A stretch of DNA of 64,000 nucleotides, from the NCBI GenBank assembly GCA_050176585.1, contig JBFXHX010000004.1, forward strand, positions 62,001-126,000. The letters run 5' to 3'. The notes under the pieces were generated by a model, which was not told where the DNA came from, searched no databases, and worked only from the letters and a program-made list of their open reading frames with translations. Position 1 is the first letter of the stretch. The number at the start of each line of letters is the position of its first letter. A program made the translations under genes and the position numbers. This DNA comes from CAYYWP01 sp050176585. GTDB taxonomy: Bacteria > Desulfobacterota > Binatia > HRBIN30 > CADEER01. Shown in pieces: positions 25,841 to 35,066 of this stretch.

Positions 25841-26647
25841 GTGCCACCACCTGCGCTGAACGCGACGCTGCGCGCGGAGTACGTGCGCCTGTTCGGCGCC
25901 TGCCGCATACGCGCGACACGGCGCGCGGAGGTCGCCCGTCTCGCGCAGGAGATCGCGGCCGCGCGGGGACGCTATGACGTGATCGAGCGGGCGCTCGCGG
26001 TGCCCTGGTACGTCGTCGGTACGATCCATTGTCTGGAGTGCTCCCTCGACTTCACGCGCCATCTACACAATGGCGATGCGCTAAGCGCGCGCACCGTTCG
26101 AGTACCCGCGGGGCGTCCGGCAGCGGGTCACCCACCGTTCTCATGGGAGGAGAGCGCCAGTGACGCGCTGCGCCTCAAGCGGCTGGACCGCTGGCGCGAT
26201 TGGAGCGTCGGCGGGGTGCTCTATCAGCTGGAGGCCTACAACGGCTGGGGCTACCGCCTGCATCACCCGGAAGTGTTGACGCCGTACCTATGGGGGTTCT
26301 CCGAGCATTACACGCGCGGCAAGTACGTGGCCGACGGCCGGTGGTCCGCCGCGGCGGTATCCAGGCAATGCGGCGCTGCGACGCTGCTGTTCCACTTGAC
26401 CGAAACGTCGAGGCTCGAGTTCGCGCCGGCCCCGGGCGACGGGGCGCCGCCACCGGAGCGCGCCGGGCCGCTGATCCGTTATTGGACCGGCGGGCCCGAA
26501 GTGCCCGGCGCGCGCGCGCTGCAGGCATTCCTCAACCGCATGCCCGGCATCGCGGTGGTGGTGGACGGCAAACCCGGCGCGGAAACCTCGACCGCGCTGC
26601 GCCGCGTCACCGGCCATTATTTGGCAGGCGATCCGCGCGAAACGTAG
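25841..26647 (+). CDS. Lysozyme-like peptidoglycan-degrading protein
   Basis: The 268-residue product starts at GTG 25841 with GAGGGCAA upstream. It shows the run VGTIHCLECSLDFTRHLHNG, LSARTVRVPAGRP, PPFSWEESA, LYQLEAYNGWGYRLHHPEVL and PYLWGFSEHYTRGKYVADG, found in a family of endolysin-like proteins of phages and bacteria. The Glu in HCLECS is the probable catalytic acid. There is no signal peptide, so it would act after lysis or through another export route. No phage genes surround it. The C-terminal region (about 200-268) is not recognisable. Activity is inferred from family resemblance only. Confidence 0.6.
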   Translation: MPPPALNATLRAEYVRLFGACRIRATRRAEVARLAQEIAAARGRYDVIERALAVPWYVVGTIHCLECSLDFTRHLHNGDALSARTVRVPAGRPAAGHPPFSWEESASDALRLKRLDRWRDWSVGGVLYQLEAYNGWGYRLHHPEVLTPYLWGFSEHYTRGKYVADGRWSAAAVSRQCGAATLLFHLTETSRLEFAPAPGDGAPPPERAGPLIRYWTGGPEVPGARALQAFLNRMPGIAVVVDGKPGAETSTALRRVTGHYLAGDPRET

Positions 26648-26661
26648 CCTGTTACGCTCTG
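26646..26661 (+). repeat. 8-bp-period repeat element, copy F (two units)
   Basis: AGCCTGTT and ACGCTCTG overlap the stop codon of the lysozyme-like gene, matching the unit pattern of copies A-D. It lies between convergent genes. Confidence 0.4.
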
Positions 26662-26683
26662 GCGTCGCGCCTTCGCCTCGACC

Positions 26684-28015
26684 TCAGAGGAGCGTTCCGC
26701 TCAGCACGACGCTGGCGACGGTGAAGTAGATGATCAGACCCGTGACGTCGACCAGAGTCGCCACGAACGGCGCGGATGCACTCGCCGGATCGCAGCCGAG
26801 CAACCGCAGGACGAACGGCAGCATCGAGCCGACGAGCGTGCCGAACGTGACGACGCCGATCAGGCTCAAGCCGACGGTCACCGCGATCAGCGCGAAATGC
26901 GCCCCGTACAGGTCGAATGCGGCGTGCCAGAGCACGATCCGCAGCACCCCGATAGTGCCGAGCAGCCCACCGAGCACGACGCCGGCGGCGAGCTCGCGCC
27001 GGATCACCCGCCACCAGTCGCGCAGGCGCACCTCGCCGAGCGCCATGGCGCGAATCACCAGCGTGGTCGCCTGCGAGCCCGAGTTGCCGCCGCTGCTGAT
27101 GATCAGCGGAACGAACAGGGCGAGCACGACCGCGCGCGCGATCTCCTGCTCGAAGTACCCCATGGCGGTCGCCGTCAACATTTCGCCGAGGAACAGCGCG
27201 GCCAGCCAGCTGCCGCGCTTGCGCGCCATGCTGAGGAAATTGACCCGGAGATACGGCCCCTCGAGGGCCTCCGTGCCGCCGATCTTGTGAATGTCTTCGG
27301 TCGCCTCCTCCTGAACGACATCGACGATGTCGTTCACCGTCACTACTCCCTTCATGTGGCCTTCGGCGTCGACGACCGGCAGCGCGAGGAATCGGTAGGT
27401 GGCGAACAGCAGGCCGACCTCCTCCTGATCCTGGTCCTCCGTCACCCTCACCACCTTCGTGTGCATGATGTCGGCGACGGGCTCGTCGGACTCTGCGGCG
27501 AATAGATCGCGGAACGAGATGGTGCCGAGCAGCCGCTGTTCGGCATCGAGAACGTACGCGTAGTAGGTCGAGCGGCGGTGCTCGCTCGCGTACCGGCGCA
27601 AGTAACTGTGCGCTTCCGCTACGCTCATTTCGGGCCGCAGCCGCGCGTAGCGCGGGTCCATCAGCCCGCCGGCCTGATCCTCCGCGTATGCCAGCAAACC
27701 GAGCACCTCGCGGCGGGTCGGCTCGTCGAGCAGTGTCAACATCGTGGAGCGGTCCTCGGGCTCGAGCACCTGAATGAGGTCGGCTGCGTCGTTCGGCGGC
27801 AGCAGGCGCACCCATGAGCGCCACTCCTCCTTCGGCAGCCCGACGAGGATCTCGGCTTGATCCTCGGTGCGCAGCGCCAGAAAGAGCGTCTCCGCCTCCG
27901 GGCGCGAGAGCTGCGCGAATCCCTGGCGCCGCTCTTCCGTTGAGAGGACGAGCCAACAGTTGAGCAGCTCGGTGCTCGTGAGTAGCTCGGCTTCGGGCTG
28001 CTGCGCCGCGCTCAT
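26684..28015 (-). CDS. mgtE: Magnesium transporter MgtE
   Basis: The 443-residue product contains the MgtE N domain (LLNCWLVLSTEERRQGFAQL, LPPNDAADLIQVLEPEDRS), two CBS domains (DIMHTKVVRVTEDQDQEEVG, LPVVDAEGHMKGVVTVNDIV) and a C-terminal five-helix channel (PLIISSGGNSGSQATTLVIR is the hallmark of the pore helix). MgtE is a Mg2+-gated inner-membrane channel; the acidic N and CBS domains sense cytosolic Mg2+. I chose ATG 28015, whose length fits the family; the open frame extends to 28159. No Mg2+ riboswitch is evident upstream. It is divergent from the CHAD gene. Confidence 0.93.
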   Translation of the reverse strand: MSAAQQPEAELLTSTELLNCWLVLSTEERRQGFAQLSRPEAETLFLALRTEDQAEILVGLPKEEWRSWVRLLPPNDAADLIQVLEPEDRSTMLTLLDEPTRREVLGLLAYAEDQAGGLMDPRYARLRPEMSVAEAHSYLRRYASEHRRSTYYAYVLDAEQRLLGTISFRDLFAAESDEPVADIMHTKVVRVTEDQDQEEVGLLFATYRFLALPVVDAEGHMKGVVTVNDIVDVVQEEATEDIHKIGGTEALEGPYLRVNFLSMARKRGSWLAALFLGEMLTATAMGYFEQEIARAVVLALFVPLIISSGGNSGSQATTLVIRAMALGEVRLRDWWRVIRRELAAGVVLGGLLGTIGVLRIVLWHAAFDLYGAHFALIAVTVGLSLIGVVTFGTLVGSMLPFVLRLLGCDPASASAPFVATLVDVTGLIIYFTVASVVLSGTLL

Positions 28016-28295
28016 CGCCGCCGGCTCCACCGCGGGCCCGAGACGTTCGACGGGCTCACCTCGATGCATGACATGGTCGGTCTCCAGCCGCCCAGCGCGG
28101 CGAAGCTTCGACCGGCCGTGGCGGCGTTCAGCGGTCCAGACGGCTCGCGCGGCCGTCATTCATCGTGGGCGCGTCGCCCGACATCGACTCACGACGTATC
28201 GCCTTCCGGGCGCGCCGGCGCAAGCCGCGCAACCGCGCCCTCCGAATTCCGGGCCTGGGCTCGACGGGTCGAGAACCGGCGGTACACTGTCCCGC

Positions 28296-29243
28296 ATGGC
28301 CTATCGCCTCGAAACCGAGGAACGGATCGACGACGCCGTGCGGCGCATCGCCGGAGAGCAAATCGAACAGGCGGTGGCGCGGCTGCCCGCCAAGCGCACG
28401 CCATCCGTCGAGGCGGTACACGAAATCCGCAAGCGGTTGAAGAAAACCCGGGCCGTGTTGCGTTTAGTGCGCGACGCGCTCGGACCGGCATACCAGGCGG
28501 AGAACGCCGCGCTGCGCGATATCGCGGCGAAACTGGCGCCGCTGCGCGACGCCGCGGTCGTCGTCGAATCGTTCGACGGGCTGCGCCAGCGCTTTCGCGC
28601 CGAAATGCGTTCGCGTGCGTTCGCGCGCTTGCGCGACGCGCTGCTCGAGCGCCAGCGCGCCGCGGCGCGAAGCGTCGACGCCGGCCGGGTCGGCGAAGTG
28701 CGCCAGGACCTGCAGGTGCTGCTCACGCGCATTGCCACCTGGCACATCGACGGCGACCCCGGGGGCGCCGTCATCAGCGGGTCTACGCGCGCCTACCAGC
28801 GGGCTCGAAAAGGGTTCCGCCGCGCCTACCGCGACGGGAGCCCGGAGTGCTTTCACGAGTTCCGCAAGGCGGCGAAGGACTGCTGGTATCACACGTGCCT
28901 GCTCGAGCCGATGTGGCGCCCGGTGTTGAAAGGTTACCGGACGGCGTTGCACGACATCGGCGATCTCGTCGGCGAAGAGCACGATCTGAGCGTCCTCGCG
29001 GATGTGCTGCGCGGACTGGAAGGCGTCGATGCGAACGCCGTGCACACGGCAGGGGGACTGATCGACCGACGCCGCCATGACCTGCGCGCGGAGGTCGCCC
29101 CGGTGGCGGCCCGCGTGCACGCCGACCGCCGCAAAGCGTGGCAGCAGCGCCTGCGCGCCTGCTGGGACGCATGGCGCGCCGAATCGAACCGGCAGTCCCT
29201 GTTCGCCGATGGACCCGCAGAGCTCGAGGTGGTCAAGGTTTGA
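28296..29243 (+). CDS. CHAD-domain protein
   Basis: The 315-residue, mainly helical product has the CHAD features: VHEIRKRLKKTRAVLRLVRD near residue 45 and a second set, CFHEFRKAAKDCWYHTCLL, near 190. His and clusters of basic residues face a positively charged cavity. CHAD proteins bind inorganic polyphosphate. No CYTH or polyphosphate kinase gene is adjacent. The start is ATG 28296. The next gene, a TerB-like protein, follows by 55 bp on the same strand. Confidence 0.88.
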   Translation: MAYRLETEERIDDAVRRIAGEQIEQAVARLPAKRTPSVEAVHEIRKRLKKTRAVLRLVRDALGPAYQAENAALRDIAAKLAPLRDAAVVVESFDGLRQRFRAEMRSRAFARLRDALLERQRAAARSVDAGRVGEVRQDLQVLLTRIATWHIDGDPGGAVISGSTRAYQRARKGFRRAYRDGSPECFHEFRKAAKDCWYHTCLLEPMWRPVLKGYRTALHDIGDLVGEEHDLSVLADVLRGLEGVDANAVHTAGGLIDRRRHDLRAEVAPVAARVHADRRKAWQQRLRACWDAWRAESNRQSLFADGPAELEVVKV

Positions 29244-29298
29244 CCGGGGAGCTTGCGCGTCCTGACCCCCTTGGTATCGCGGTCATAAAGGAGTCATC

Positions 29299-29691
29299 AT
29301 GGCACTCGAGCTCAAAGACCTGACTGAAAATGAGCGCCTGGCATTGGTGGCGCTGCTGAAACTGGTGGCCGAAGCGGACAAGTACGTCACCGACCCGGAA
29401 GCGAAACAGGTGCGCAAGATCATCGCGGCGCTCGGCACGAAGGCGTATCAAGCCGCCATGGACGAGGCGGACCGCCGCTTCGAGGATCCCGAGGAACTGC
29501 GGCGCTTCCTCCAAACGATCGACCGCCAGGAAGCGCGCGAGCTCATATACGCAACCCTGCTCGAGGTGGCCCTCGCGGACGCTCCGCTGCGGCCCGAGAT
29601 CGAGATTCTCCAGTGGTTGGAACGCGTCTGGCACGTCAAAGCCCGAGTAGTCGAACCCGAGCCGAAAGGCACGCACCACCAAAAGCACTGA
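29299..29691 (+). CDS. TerB-like helical protein
   Basis: The 130-residue product has AAAGGAG six bases before ATG 29299. It is all-helical, with LLKLVAEADKYVTDPEAKQV, an acidic stretch similar to the metal-binding helices of TerB/DjlA-type domains. A second half reads EARELIYATLLEVALADAPL. TerB domains sit at the membrane in stress responses and often bind divalent metal. No other tellurite-resistance gene is here. It may be cotranscribed with the CHAD gene. The assignment is by pattern only. Confidence 0.5.
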   Translation: MALELKDLTENERLALVALLKLVAEADKYVTDPEAKQVRKIIAALGTKAYQAAMDEADRRFEDPEELRRFLQTIDRQEARELIYATLLEVALADAPLRPEIEILQWLERVWHVKARVVEPEPKGTHHQKH

Positions 29692-30442
29692 GTGCAGTGT
29701 GCGGTCACCGCCCCCGCACCAGTCTGCGCGCGGCTGGCCCTTGCACGTGTGGCCAAAGGGCGTTGTCTGCGCGCACGTTCGCGGCGGCGTTGGGCTCCCC
29801 ACCTGCGCGTGTGCGTACAGCCCCAGCCGGGCCCTGGACTCTCCACCTCCCGTAGCTGGCGGCCCCATGCCGGCCCGGCGCGCGCTGCCCGCATCTTCCC
29901 CAGGGCCGCGCGTGGAGCTCTTTCAACTCATCGATACCGTTTTGCCCGAGCACACCTGCGTCGCCAGCGCATCCGCGAGCCGCCGTTCGTGGTCTTTGCA
30001 GGTCTTCCAGCCGCTCGCGCGCCTGCCGCGGATTGGCCAGGTGTGCTCGCAAGCCCAGTGAGTCGTTGCGGTGCGTTGGTCGAACGAATTCTTCCGAATT
30101 CTTCCATGAAGCGGCGCGCTGTGCGCGCCGCGCGGTCACAGAGGTGGCGGCGACAGCCGAACCCGCGGGCGGCACGCGCGCTCGTCGGCGATGCGCACGG
30201 CCGAAGCGCGGCCTCGCGCACCGGAATCCCTTCCGCGACCACGACCCATGCGCATCGGTGCCGCACCCGTGTAACTTCGGCTCCGCTGCTTCGGTAATTC
30301 GTTCTCCGCACCCGCAGTCCGCGGACCGGCCCCAGCGCCCTGGGTTGCGGCGCCTTCCGGGCATGGAACTTGGACGATCAGCACGAGAAGTGTCGCGCCT
30401 TCTCATCTACCACAATTATCGTCACAGAACTGGAGAATCAAA
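29692..30442. other. 750-bp region without a recognisable gene
   Basis: Open frames on both strands are Arg/Ala/Pro-rich shadows without family motifs or ribosome-binding sites. The last 40 bp, including CTGGAGAATC before ATG 30443, serve as leader of the ferritin-like operon. Its length and lower codon regularity could reflect a fully eroded gene. Confidence 0.5.
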
Positions 30443-31681
30443 ATGGCATTCGATCTTCTCAGCGAACGAGGGACTCCCCTCGACCGACAGGGGTTTACCT
30501 GGCGCGATCTGGTCCGTGCGCCGTACAGCAAGCTCGATGACGACGCGTTTACGCGCGTGCGCGTCATCTTGATGAACGGGATCGAATCCGAAGCGCTGCG
30601 GTTCCAGCACGCCTGCGCGCGCATGAACCGCGAACTGCAAGCCCCGCTCGCACGCGTCCGCCGCGTCGAGCAGCACCAGCAGACGATGGTGAACTGGCTC
30701 AATCCGGCCGACCAATCGCCGCTGGAAACGACGATCGGCTTCGAGCAGACCGCAATCGAGGTCACCGCCAGCCTAGCCGAGCACGAGCCGGATCCCTACC
30801 TGGCTCAGGTGTACCGGTTCGGTCTGCTGGAGGATTTCGACCACCTGTACCGCTATTCGGCGCTGATGGATCGGCTGGAAGGTCGGGACGCCAACGCGCT
30901 GTTGCAGAGCTACACCGACATCGTGCCCGGCCGGCCGACGATGGTGGAGCATCGCCATCCCGTCGACGATCTGCGCGAGCCCTATCACAGCCGAGATGCG
31001 GCGCTCATCACCAAGCTGAACGCGTACACCTTGATGGCCGGGGAGCACCAGACGCACGACTACTACATGAACATCGGACCGATGTTCGCCGATCCCCTCG
31101 CCCGGCAGCTCTATGCCGAGATCGCCTCGATCGAGGAGCAGCACGTCACGCAATACGAGTCGATCATCGACTCGAGTGAGACGTGGTTGGAGAAATGGCT
31201 GCTCCACGAGGCGACCGAAGTGTACAACTATTACAGCTGCGTCGAGTCCGAGGGGAATTCGCGGATCAAGCGCATCTGGGAGCGCTTTCTCGATTACGAG
31301 CTCGGACACCTGCAGTTCGTGCGCGATCTCTTCGAGCGTTTCGAGCGGCGGGACGCGGCGGAGGTCCTCGCACAATCGCTGCCCGAGCCCATCGGCTACC
31401 ACAGTCACCGCCAGTTCGTGCGCGATACGCTGCGGCGCGAGGTGGACTTGCGAGCCGTCGGCACGCAGTTCGTGCCAGCCGAGCGAGAACCGGCCGACGG
31501 TCCGTCACGCGCCTACCGCCAGCAGGTCAACGCGGACGGCTCGCCCTCCGAGACCGTGGCCGCCGGCTACGTCTGGTCGCCGGGTACCGAGCTCGCGCGC
31601 GACGGCGGGCGCCGCCTGGTACCGCCGAGCGAGCGCTTCCCCGACGAGCACCTGCCCGATGCCGAGCACAGTGGGAGATAG
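30443..31681 (+). CDS. Large ferritin-like diiron protein
   Basis: The 412-residue product starts at ATG 30443 with CTGGAGA upstream. The helical part (about residues 30-310) has repeated Glu/His pairs of the ExxH kind: LLEDFDHLYRYS near 130, IEEQHVTQYESI near 230 and DYELGHLQFVRDLFERFE near 285, as expected for a ferritin-like four-helix bundle with a diiron site, apparently duplicated or enlarged. The last 100 residues are hydrophilic with no known domain. It is followed after 2 bp by a second ferritin-like gene. Iron handling or peroxide defence is inferred; the exact family is unknown to me. Confidence 0.6.
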   Translation: MAFDLLSERGTPLDRQGFTWRDLVRAPYSKLDDDAFTRVRVILMNGIESEALRFQHACARMNRELQAPLARVRRVEQHQQTMVNWLNPADQSPLETTIGFEQTAIEVTASLAEHEPDPYLAQVYRFGLLEDFDHLYRYSALMDRLEGRDANALLQSYTDIVPGRPTMVEHRHPVDDLREPYHSRDAALITKLNAYTLMAGEHQTHDYYMNIGPMFADPLARQLYAEIASIEEQHVTQYESIIDSSETWLEKWLLHEATEVYNYYSCVESEGNSRIKRIWERFLDYELGHLQFVRDLFERFERRDAAEVLAQSLPEPIGYHSHRQFVRDTLRREVDLRAVGTQFVPAEREPADGPSRAYRQQVNADGSPSETVAAGYVWSPGTELARDGGRRLVPPSERFPDEHLPDAEHSGR

Positions 31682-31683
31682 CG

Positions 31684-32490
31684 ATGAGAGCAACGACGAT
31701 CATGGGCACGAATCGGACTGGGATTTCGGTAGCGCCGGAGCTGAGCGCCGAGATGATCGAGGGCGCGCGGGAGTTCTCGCCCACGCGCGAGGGCGATGGG
31801 CATGAGATCCTCCGGGTGCGGATCGCCTACGCGGAGGATGCCGAGCCGATCGGCAGCGTGCCGCTTCCCGGCTCGCTCTCGCAGCTCGCCGACACCGCGA
31901 TAAAAGCGGTGCAGGGTAAATCGCCGCTCACGTTCCTGGACAAGCTGGGCGAGCGGTTGGCCTTCGAGCGCACCGGCGTGCGGCTCTACCAGGGCGTGAT
32001 CGCCAAGTACGACGCCTTCGGCGCATTCCACGGCGGTCCGCAGCGCGAAGATCTGGAGCACATCCTCGCGGAGGAGTTCCAGCATTTCCAGCTCTTGACC
32101 AATGCGGTCGAGCAGATGGGCGGCGACGCCACCGTCGTCACCCCGTCGGCCGATCTGCACGCGGTGATGAGCAACGGCATCCTCGCAGCCGTCGCGGATC
32201 CGCGTGTGGATTTGCTGCAGAGTCTCGAGGGCGCGCTCGTCGCCGAGCTGGCGGACAACGACTGCTGGGACGCGCTGATCGAGCTGGCGCAACAAGCCGG
32301 TGAGGAGGACCTGGTGCAACGCTTCACGCGGGCGAGCGAAAGCGAGCGCGAGCATCTCACACAGGTGCGCACGTGGGTCGCCGCCGGCCAGGGTCGCCCG
32401 ACCAACGGCGCAGCCAAGCGGGGCTCCCAAAGCGGGCGCCGCGCGCGTTCGAGCGGCGGCAAACGAACCCGGCACCGGAAGGCCAGCTAG
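31684..32490 (+). CDS. Ferritin-like diiron protein with basic tail
   Basis: The 268-residue product has GTGGGAGA before ATG 31684. Helices carry a classic E/ExxH/E/ExxH set: LAFERTGVRLYQGVIAKYD, LAEEFQHFQLLTNAVEQMGG, GALVAELADNDCWDALIELA and SESEREHLTQVRTWV. This is the arrangement of rubrerythrin/ferritin-like diiron sites. The C-terminal 30 residues are strongly basic (RRARSSGGKRTRHRKAS) and may bind DNA or another polyanion, recalling Dps-like protection. The gene is tightly coupled to the preceding ferritin-like gene, suggesting a two-protein system. A perfect 10-bp stem-loop follows. Confidence 0.7.
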   Translation: MRATTIMGTNRTGISVAPELSAEMIEGAREFSPTREGDGHEILRVRIAYAEDAEPIGSVPLPGSLSQLADTAIKAVQGKSPLTFLDKLGERLAFERTGVRLYQGVIAKYDAFGAFHGGPQREDLEHILAEEFQHFQLLTNAVEQMGGDATVVTPSADLHAVMSNGILAAVADPRVDLLQSLEGALVAELADNDCWDALIELAQQAGEEDLVQRFTRASESEREHLTQVRTWVAAGQGRPTNGAAKRGSQSGRRARSSGGKRTRHRKAS

Positions 32491-32508
32491 TAAACGACGG
32501 GCTGGGTT

Positions 32509-32536
32509 CGGCGCCCGCCGGACAAAGCGGGCGCCG
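32509..32536 (+). terminator. Stem-loop after the ferritin-like operon
   Basis: A perfect 10-bp inverted repeat, CGGCGCCCGC (32509-32518) and GCGGGCGCCG (32527-32536), encloses an 8-base loop. It lies 19 bp after the stop. There is no T-tract, so it may act as a transcript-end stabiliser or a weak terminator. Confidence 0.6.
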
Positions 32537-32821
32537 GGGGATGGTTGCGCCGCGCGGCGATAGCCGAGCCGGCACGGTGGCCCGGATTCCGCCCGCGTTC
32601 CGACCCATGCGCGCGCTCAGCCCAGGGGCTGGGGCCCGCGAGCACCCGGCACGCGAGTGCGGGCATTTTGACTGGCGGGGCCATCGCTCCATATATCCCG
32701 GCGTGTGATTCTGCGCAGCGGCAGCACCGCGCCCATCCGCGGCACCCCTGTCGGTGGTTTGCGCGGGCCGCGGCGCCCGGCGCTCGCTGCACCGGTCGAC
32801 CGTCCGGCGCGAGCCTGAGGG
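32537..32821. other. Intergenic region before the GT-C-like gene
   Basis: After the stem-loop, no gene or motif is seen up to the start at 32822. Short frames are shadows. Confidence 0.4.
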
Positions 32822-34474
32822 ATGTCGCGCCTCAGCATAGCGATCATCCTGATCGCTGGGTTGGTCGCCGGCTGGTCGATACCGCCGCGCCGTCTCGCCG
32901 ATGGGTCGAATTACGTGGTGATGGCCGACAGCCTCTGGGTGGACGGCGACTTGACCTATTCCGCGGAAGACCTCAAGCGTGCGCGCGCCCTCCACTTCGC
33001 CGACGTCCCGAACGGCCTGTTCCTCACCAAGCAGGACTGGGGTTACACGTATGGCAAGCCTGCGCTCTACCCATTGCTGACCACGCCGTTTTACGCGCTG
33101 TTCGGGGTGCGCGGCTTTTTTGCCTTCAACGGTCTGCTGCTCGCGGCCCTCGTGCTCCTCGGCGCGGACATCCTGCGGCACCGGCTCGATCGCGCGCGCG
33201 CCTTCCTGGCTTCGGCAGTGGTCGTCGGATTCTCCGTCACCCCAGCATATGTGCACTGGATCGATCCGTTTCTCCTGTTCAGCGTTCTCGTCGCCGGCGC
33301 CGTCGCGGCGTATCGGCGGGGGTTACCCGCCGTGTGCGGAGCCCTACTGGCTGCGCTGGTGTCGTGCCGAGTTCCGTACGGCGCGCTGGCGATCGCACCC
33401 CTCGGCCTGTACGCGCTCGGGCGGCGGTGGCGCGCGCTCGGGTCATTCGCCCTCGGCGGGTTCGCCGTGATGGCGCTGCTGCTCGGCTTCGGGCGCTTTG
33501 CCAGCGGCCAGTGGTCGCCGTACACGGGCGAGCGCTTTTATTACGGGGCCGCGTTCCCGTATGAGAAAGAAGGGGCCATCACCGAGGTCGGCCGTCCCGT
33601 CTCGATTCACGTCCGCCCCGAATGGCCCGGTGCGTACGCGCTGGCGCGCAGCAATGCGTACTTCTTTCTCGGGCGGTTCGCCGGCGTGCTCGTGCACTAT
33701 CCGACCCTACTGGCGTGTCTGCTCTGGAGCCGGACGTGGGATCGGGAGAAGGTGCTCTGGCTATTCGCGCTTATCGCGAGCTGCGAGGCGATCCAGCTCG
33801 CGCTCCCGGACAACATCATGGGTGGCGCCCACACGCTTGGGAATCGCCTATTCGTGATGCTGCCGCTCGCGATGGTCTTCGTGGATTTCGTGCGCTGGTG
33901 CCCATATCGCGCCCTGGCGACCGCCGCGCTGCTGCTCATCGCCGCGCCGCTCGTGCGGTCCCCACTGCAGCTTTCACTGCGCCCGGGGCAGAAGATGGTG
34001 GATGCGCCGTACCGGTATCTGCCCTTCGAATGGACGCAGGCGCGCTTCGTGGATTACCCGGCGCGATTCCCGGGCATGTTCGCATTGACCCACAATCAGT
34101 ATTCGTGGGAGCAGGGCGGCGTGTGGACGCGGAGCGGTACCACGGCCGAGTTCGTGTTCTTCGCATCCCCCCCGAGCGCGCCGCGCGTGCGGCTCACGGC
34201 CCGGGAATCCGGCGCGCGCGTCAGCGATGGCGGCACGCCCGTTGCCGCGCAGTGGAAATCCGGACAGGAGTTGGAGATCACCCTTGCCCATCCGGTCGTG
34301 ACGTATCGCGAACGCCGCGGCGCGCGCAATGAAGTCTCCGTGTACCATTTGAGCATCACCACCGATGGCGGCCCACCCGCCGAGGCGCGCGATGGCGGGG
34401 GCGATCACCGGTCGCTCGGCGTGTTCGTTCGCCCGGTTCCGACGCCGGCGCCGGCGGAGCTGCTGCGCCGCTGA
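32822..34474 (+). CDS. Multi-pass membrane protein, GT-C glycosyltransferase-like
   Basis: The 550-residue product has about 9-10 hydrophobic helices in residues 1-390 and a soluble C-terminal domain of about 150 residues with beta character. The first loop after TM1 carries acidic residues (VMADSLWVDGDLTYSAEDL), and WGYTYGKPALYPLLTTPFYA follows, as in polyprenyl-phosphate-dependent GT-C enzymes. A second conserved-looking loop holds FPYEKEGAITEVGRPVS. Proteins of this type transfer lipid-linked sugars on the periplasmic side. The donor and acceptor are not known. The match is by architecture, so a lipid-flipping or other membrane role cannot be excluded. Confidence 0.5.
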   Translation: MSRLSIAIILIAGLVAGWSIPPRRLADGSNYVVMADSLWVDGDLTYSAEDLKRARALHFADVPNGLFLTKQDWGYTYGKPALYPLLTTPFYALFGVRGFFAFNGLLLAALVLLGADILRHRLDRARAFLASAVVVGFSVTPAYVHWIDPFLLFSVLVAGAVAAYRRGLPAVCGALLAALVSCRVPYGALAIAPLGLYALGRRWRALGSFALGGFAVMALLLGFGRFASGQWSPYTGERFYYGAAFPYEKEGAITEVGRPVSIHVRPEWPGAYALARSNAYFFLGRFAGVLVHYPTLLACLLWSRTWDREKVLWLFALIASCEAIQLALPDNIMGGAHTLGNRLFVMLPLAMVFVDFVRWCPYRALATAALLLIAAPLVRSPLQLSLRPGQKMVDAPYRYLPFEWTQARFVDYPARFPGMFALTHNQYSWEQGGVWTRSGTTAEFVFFASPPSAPRVRLTARESGARVSDGGTPVAAQWKSGQELEITLAHPVVTYRERRGARNEVSVYHLSITTDGGPPAEARDGGGDHRSLGVFVRPVPTPAPAELLRR

Positions 34475-34495
34475 GCCGGCGCGACACCGCGCGGG

Positions 34496-35032
34496 CTACG
34501 CGGTATCGCGCGGCTTCATCGCGTAGATGCGCGTGACCTCGATCTCCAGGGCGACGATGCGGCGCACGGCGCCGGTGGCGCCCGGCCGCGTCTCGCGCCA
34601 GCTGTCCGGAACCTCGCGCGCAATGCCGTGCACGATCGCCGCGGCACCGTGCGGCCCCCATGTCGTCAGCGCCACCCGCGGGTTGCGACGCAAGTCGCGC
34701 CGGCGCACGGCGCGCTCGTAGATCGTCGTGCGCAGCCGCCCATCGACGAACTCGGCGTGCACCGGGGCGAGGTGCGGCGCGCCGTCGGCGCCACAGGTCG
34801 CCATCGCCTTCGTGCGCGTGCCGTTCCAGAACCTGACGAAGTCGGCGGCCGTCATGCGGCGGTCCGCGTGGTCGAAGGTGTCGCGCACCGCGGTGCCGGC
34901 TCTCGCCCGGCTGCGGTCGAGGATGTCCTGGAGGGCGCGCAGCGCCTCCGGCGCCCAGTGCTCGGGGTCCCTCGCACTCGGAGCGGCACTCTCGGCGATG
35001 CGCCAGGCGCAGCGTTGGCCGGTGTCGGACAT
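34496..35032 (-). CDS. Pyridoxamine 5'-phosphate oxidase-like flavin-binding protein
   Basis: The 178-residue product has a PNPOx-like split barrel: FWNGTRTKAMATCGADGAPH, LAPVHAEFVDGRLRTTIYE and RRDLRRNPRVALTTWG. The order of a conserved WNGTRT start, strand-rich middle and NPRVALT matches F420/FMN-dependent members of the family. The first 50 residues are unrelated. The start is ATG 35032; a TTG at 35035 is one codon earlier. In a genome with several luciferase-like flavoenzymes an F420 cofactor is plausible, but the cofactor cannot be decided from sequence alone. Confidence 0.7.
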   Translation of the reverse strand: MSDTGQRCAWRIAESAAPSARDPEHWAPEALRALQDILDRSRARAGTAVRDTFDHADRRMTAADFVRFWNGTRTKAMATCGADGAPHLAPVHAEFVDGRLRTTIYERAVRRRDLRRNPRVALTTWGPHGAAAIVHGIAREVPDSWRETRPGATGAVRRIVALEIEVTRIYAMKPRDTA

Positions 35033-35066
35033 CAAAGTGCACGCCGGGGGCGAGGCAAGGCCTGCC

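Noticed and set aside
29705..30406. 233-codon minus-strand frame in the 750-bp gap
   Set aside because: Composition is Arg/Ala/Gly-rich with no motif, hydrophobic core or ribosome-binding site. Five other frames in the same gap look equally open.
32822..34474. Specific naming of the membrane protein as a mannosyl- or arabinosyltransferase
   Set aside because: The GT-C-like topology is visible, but no motif decides the sugar or acceptor, so only the architecture is reported.
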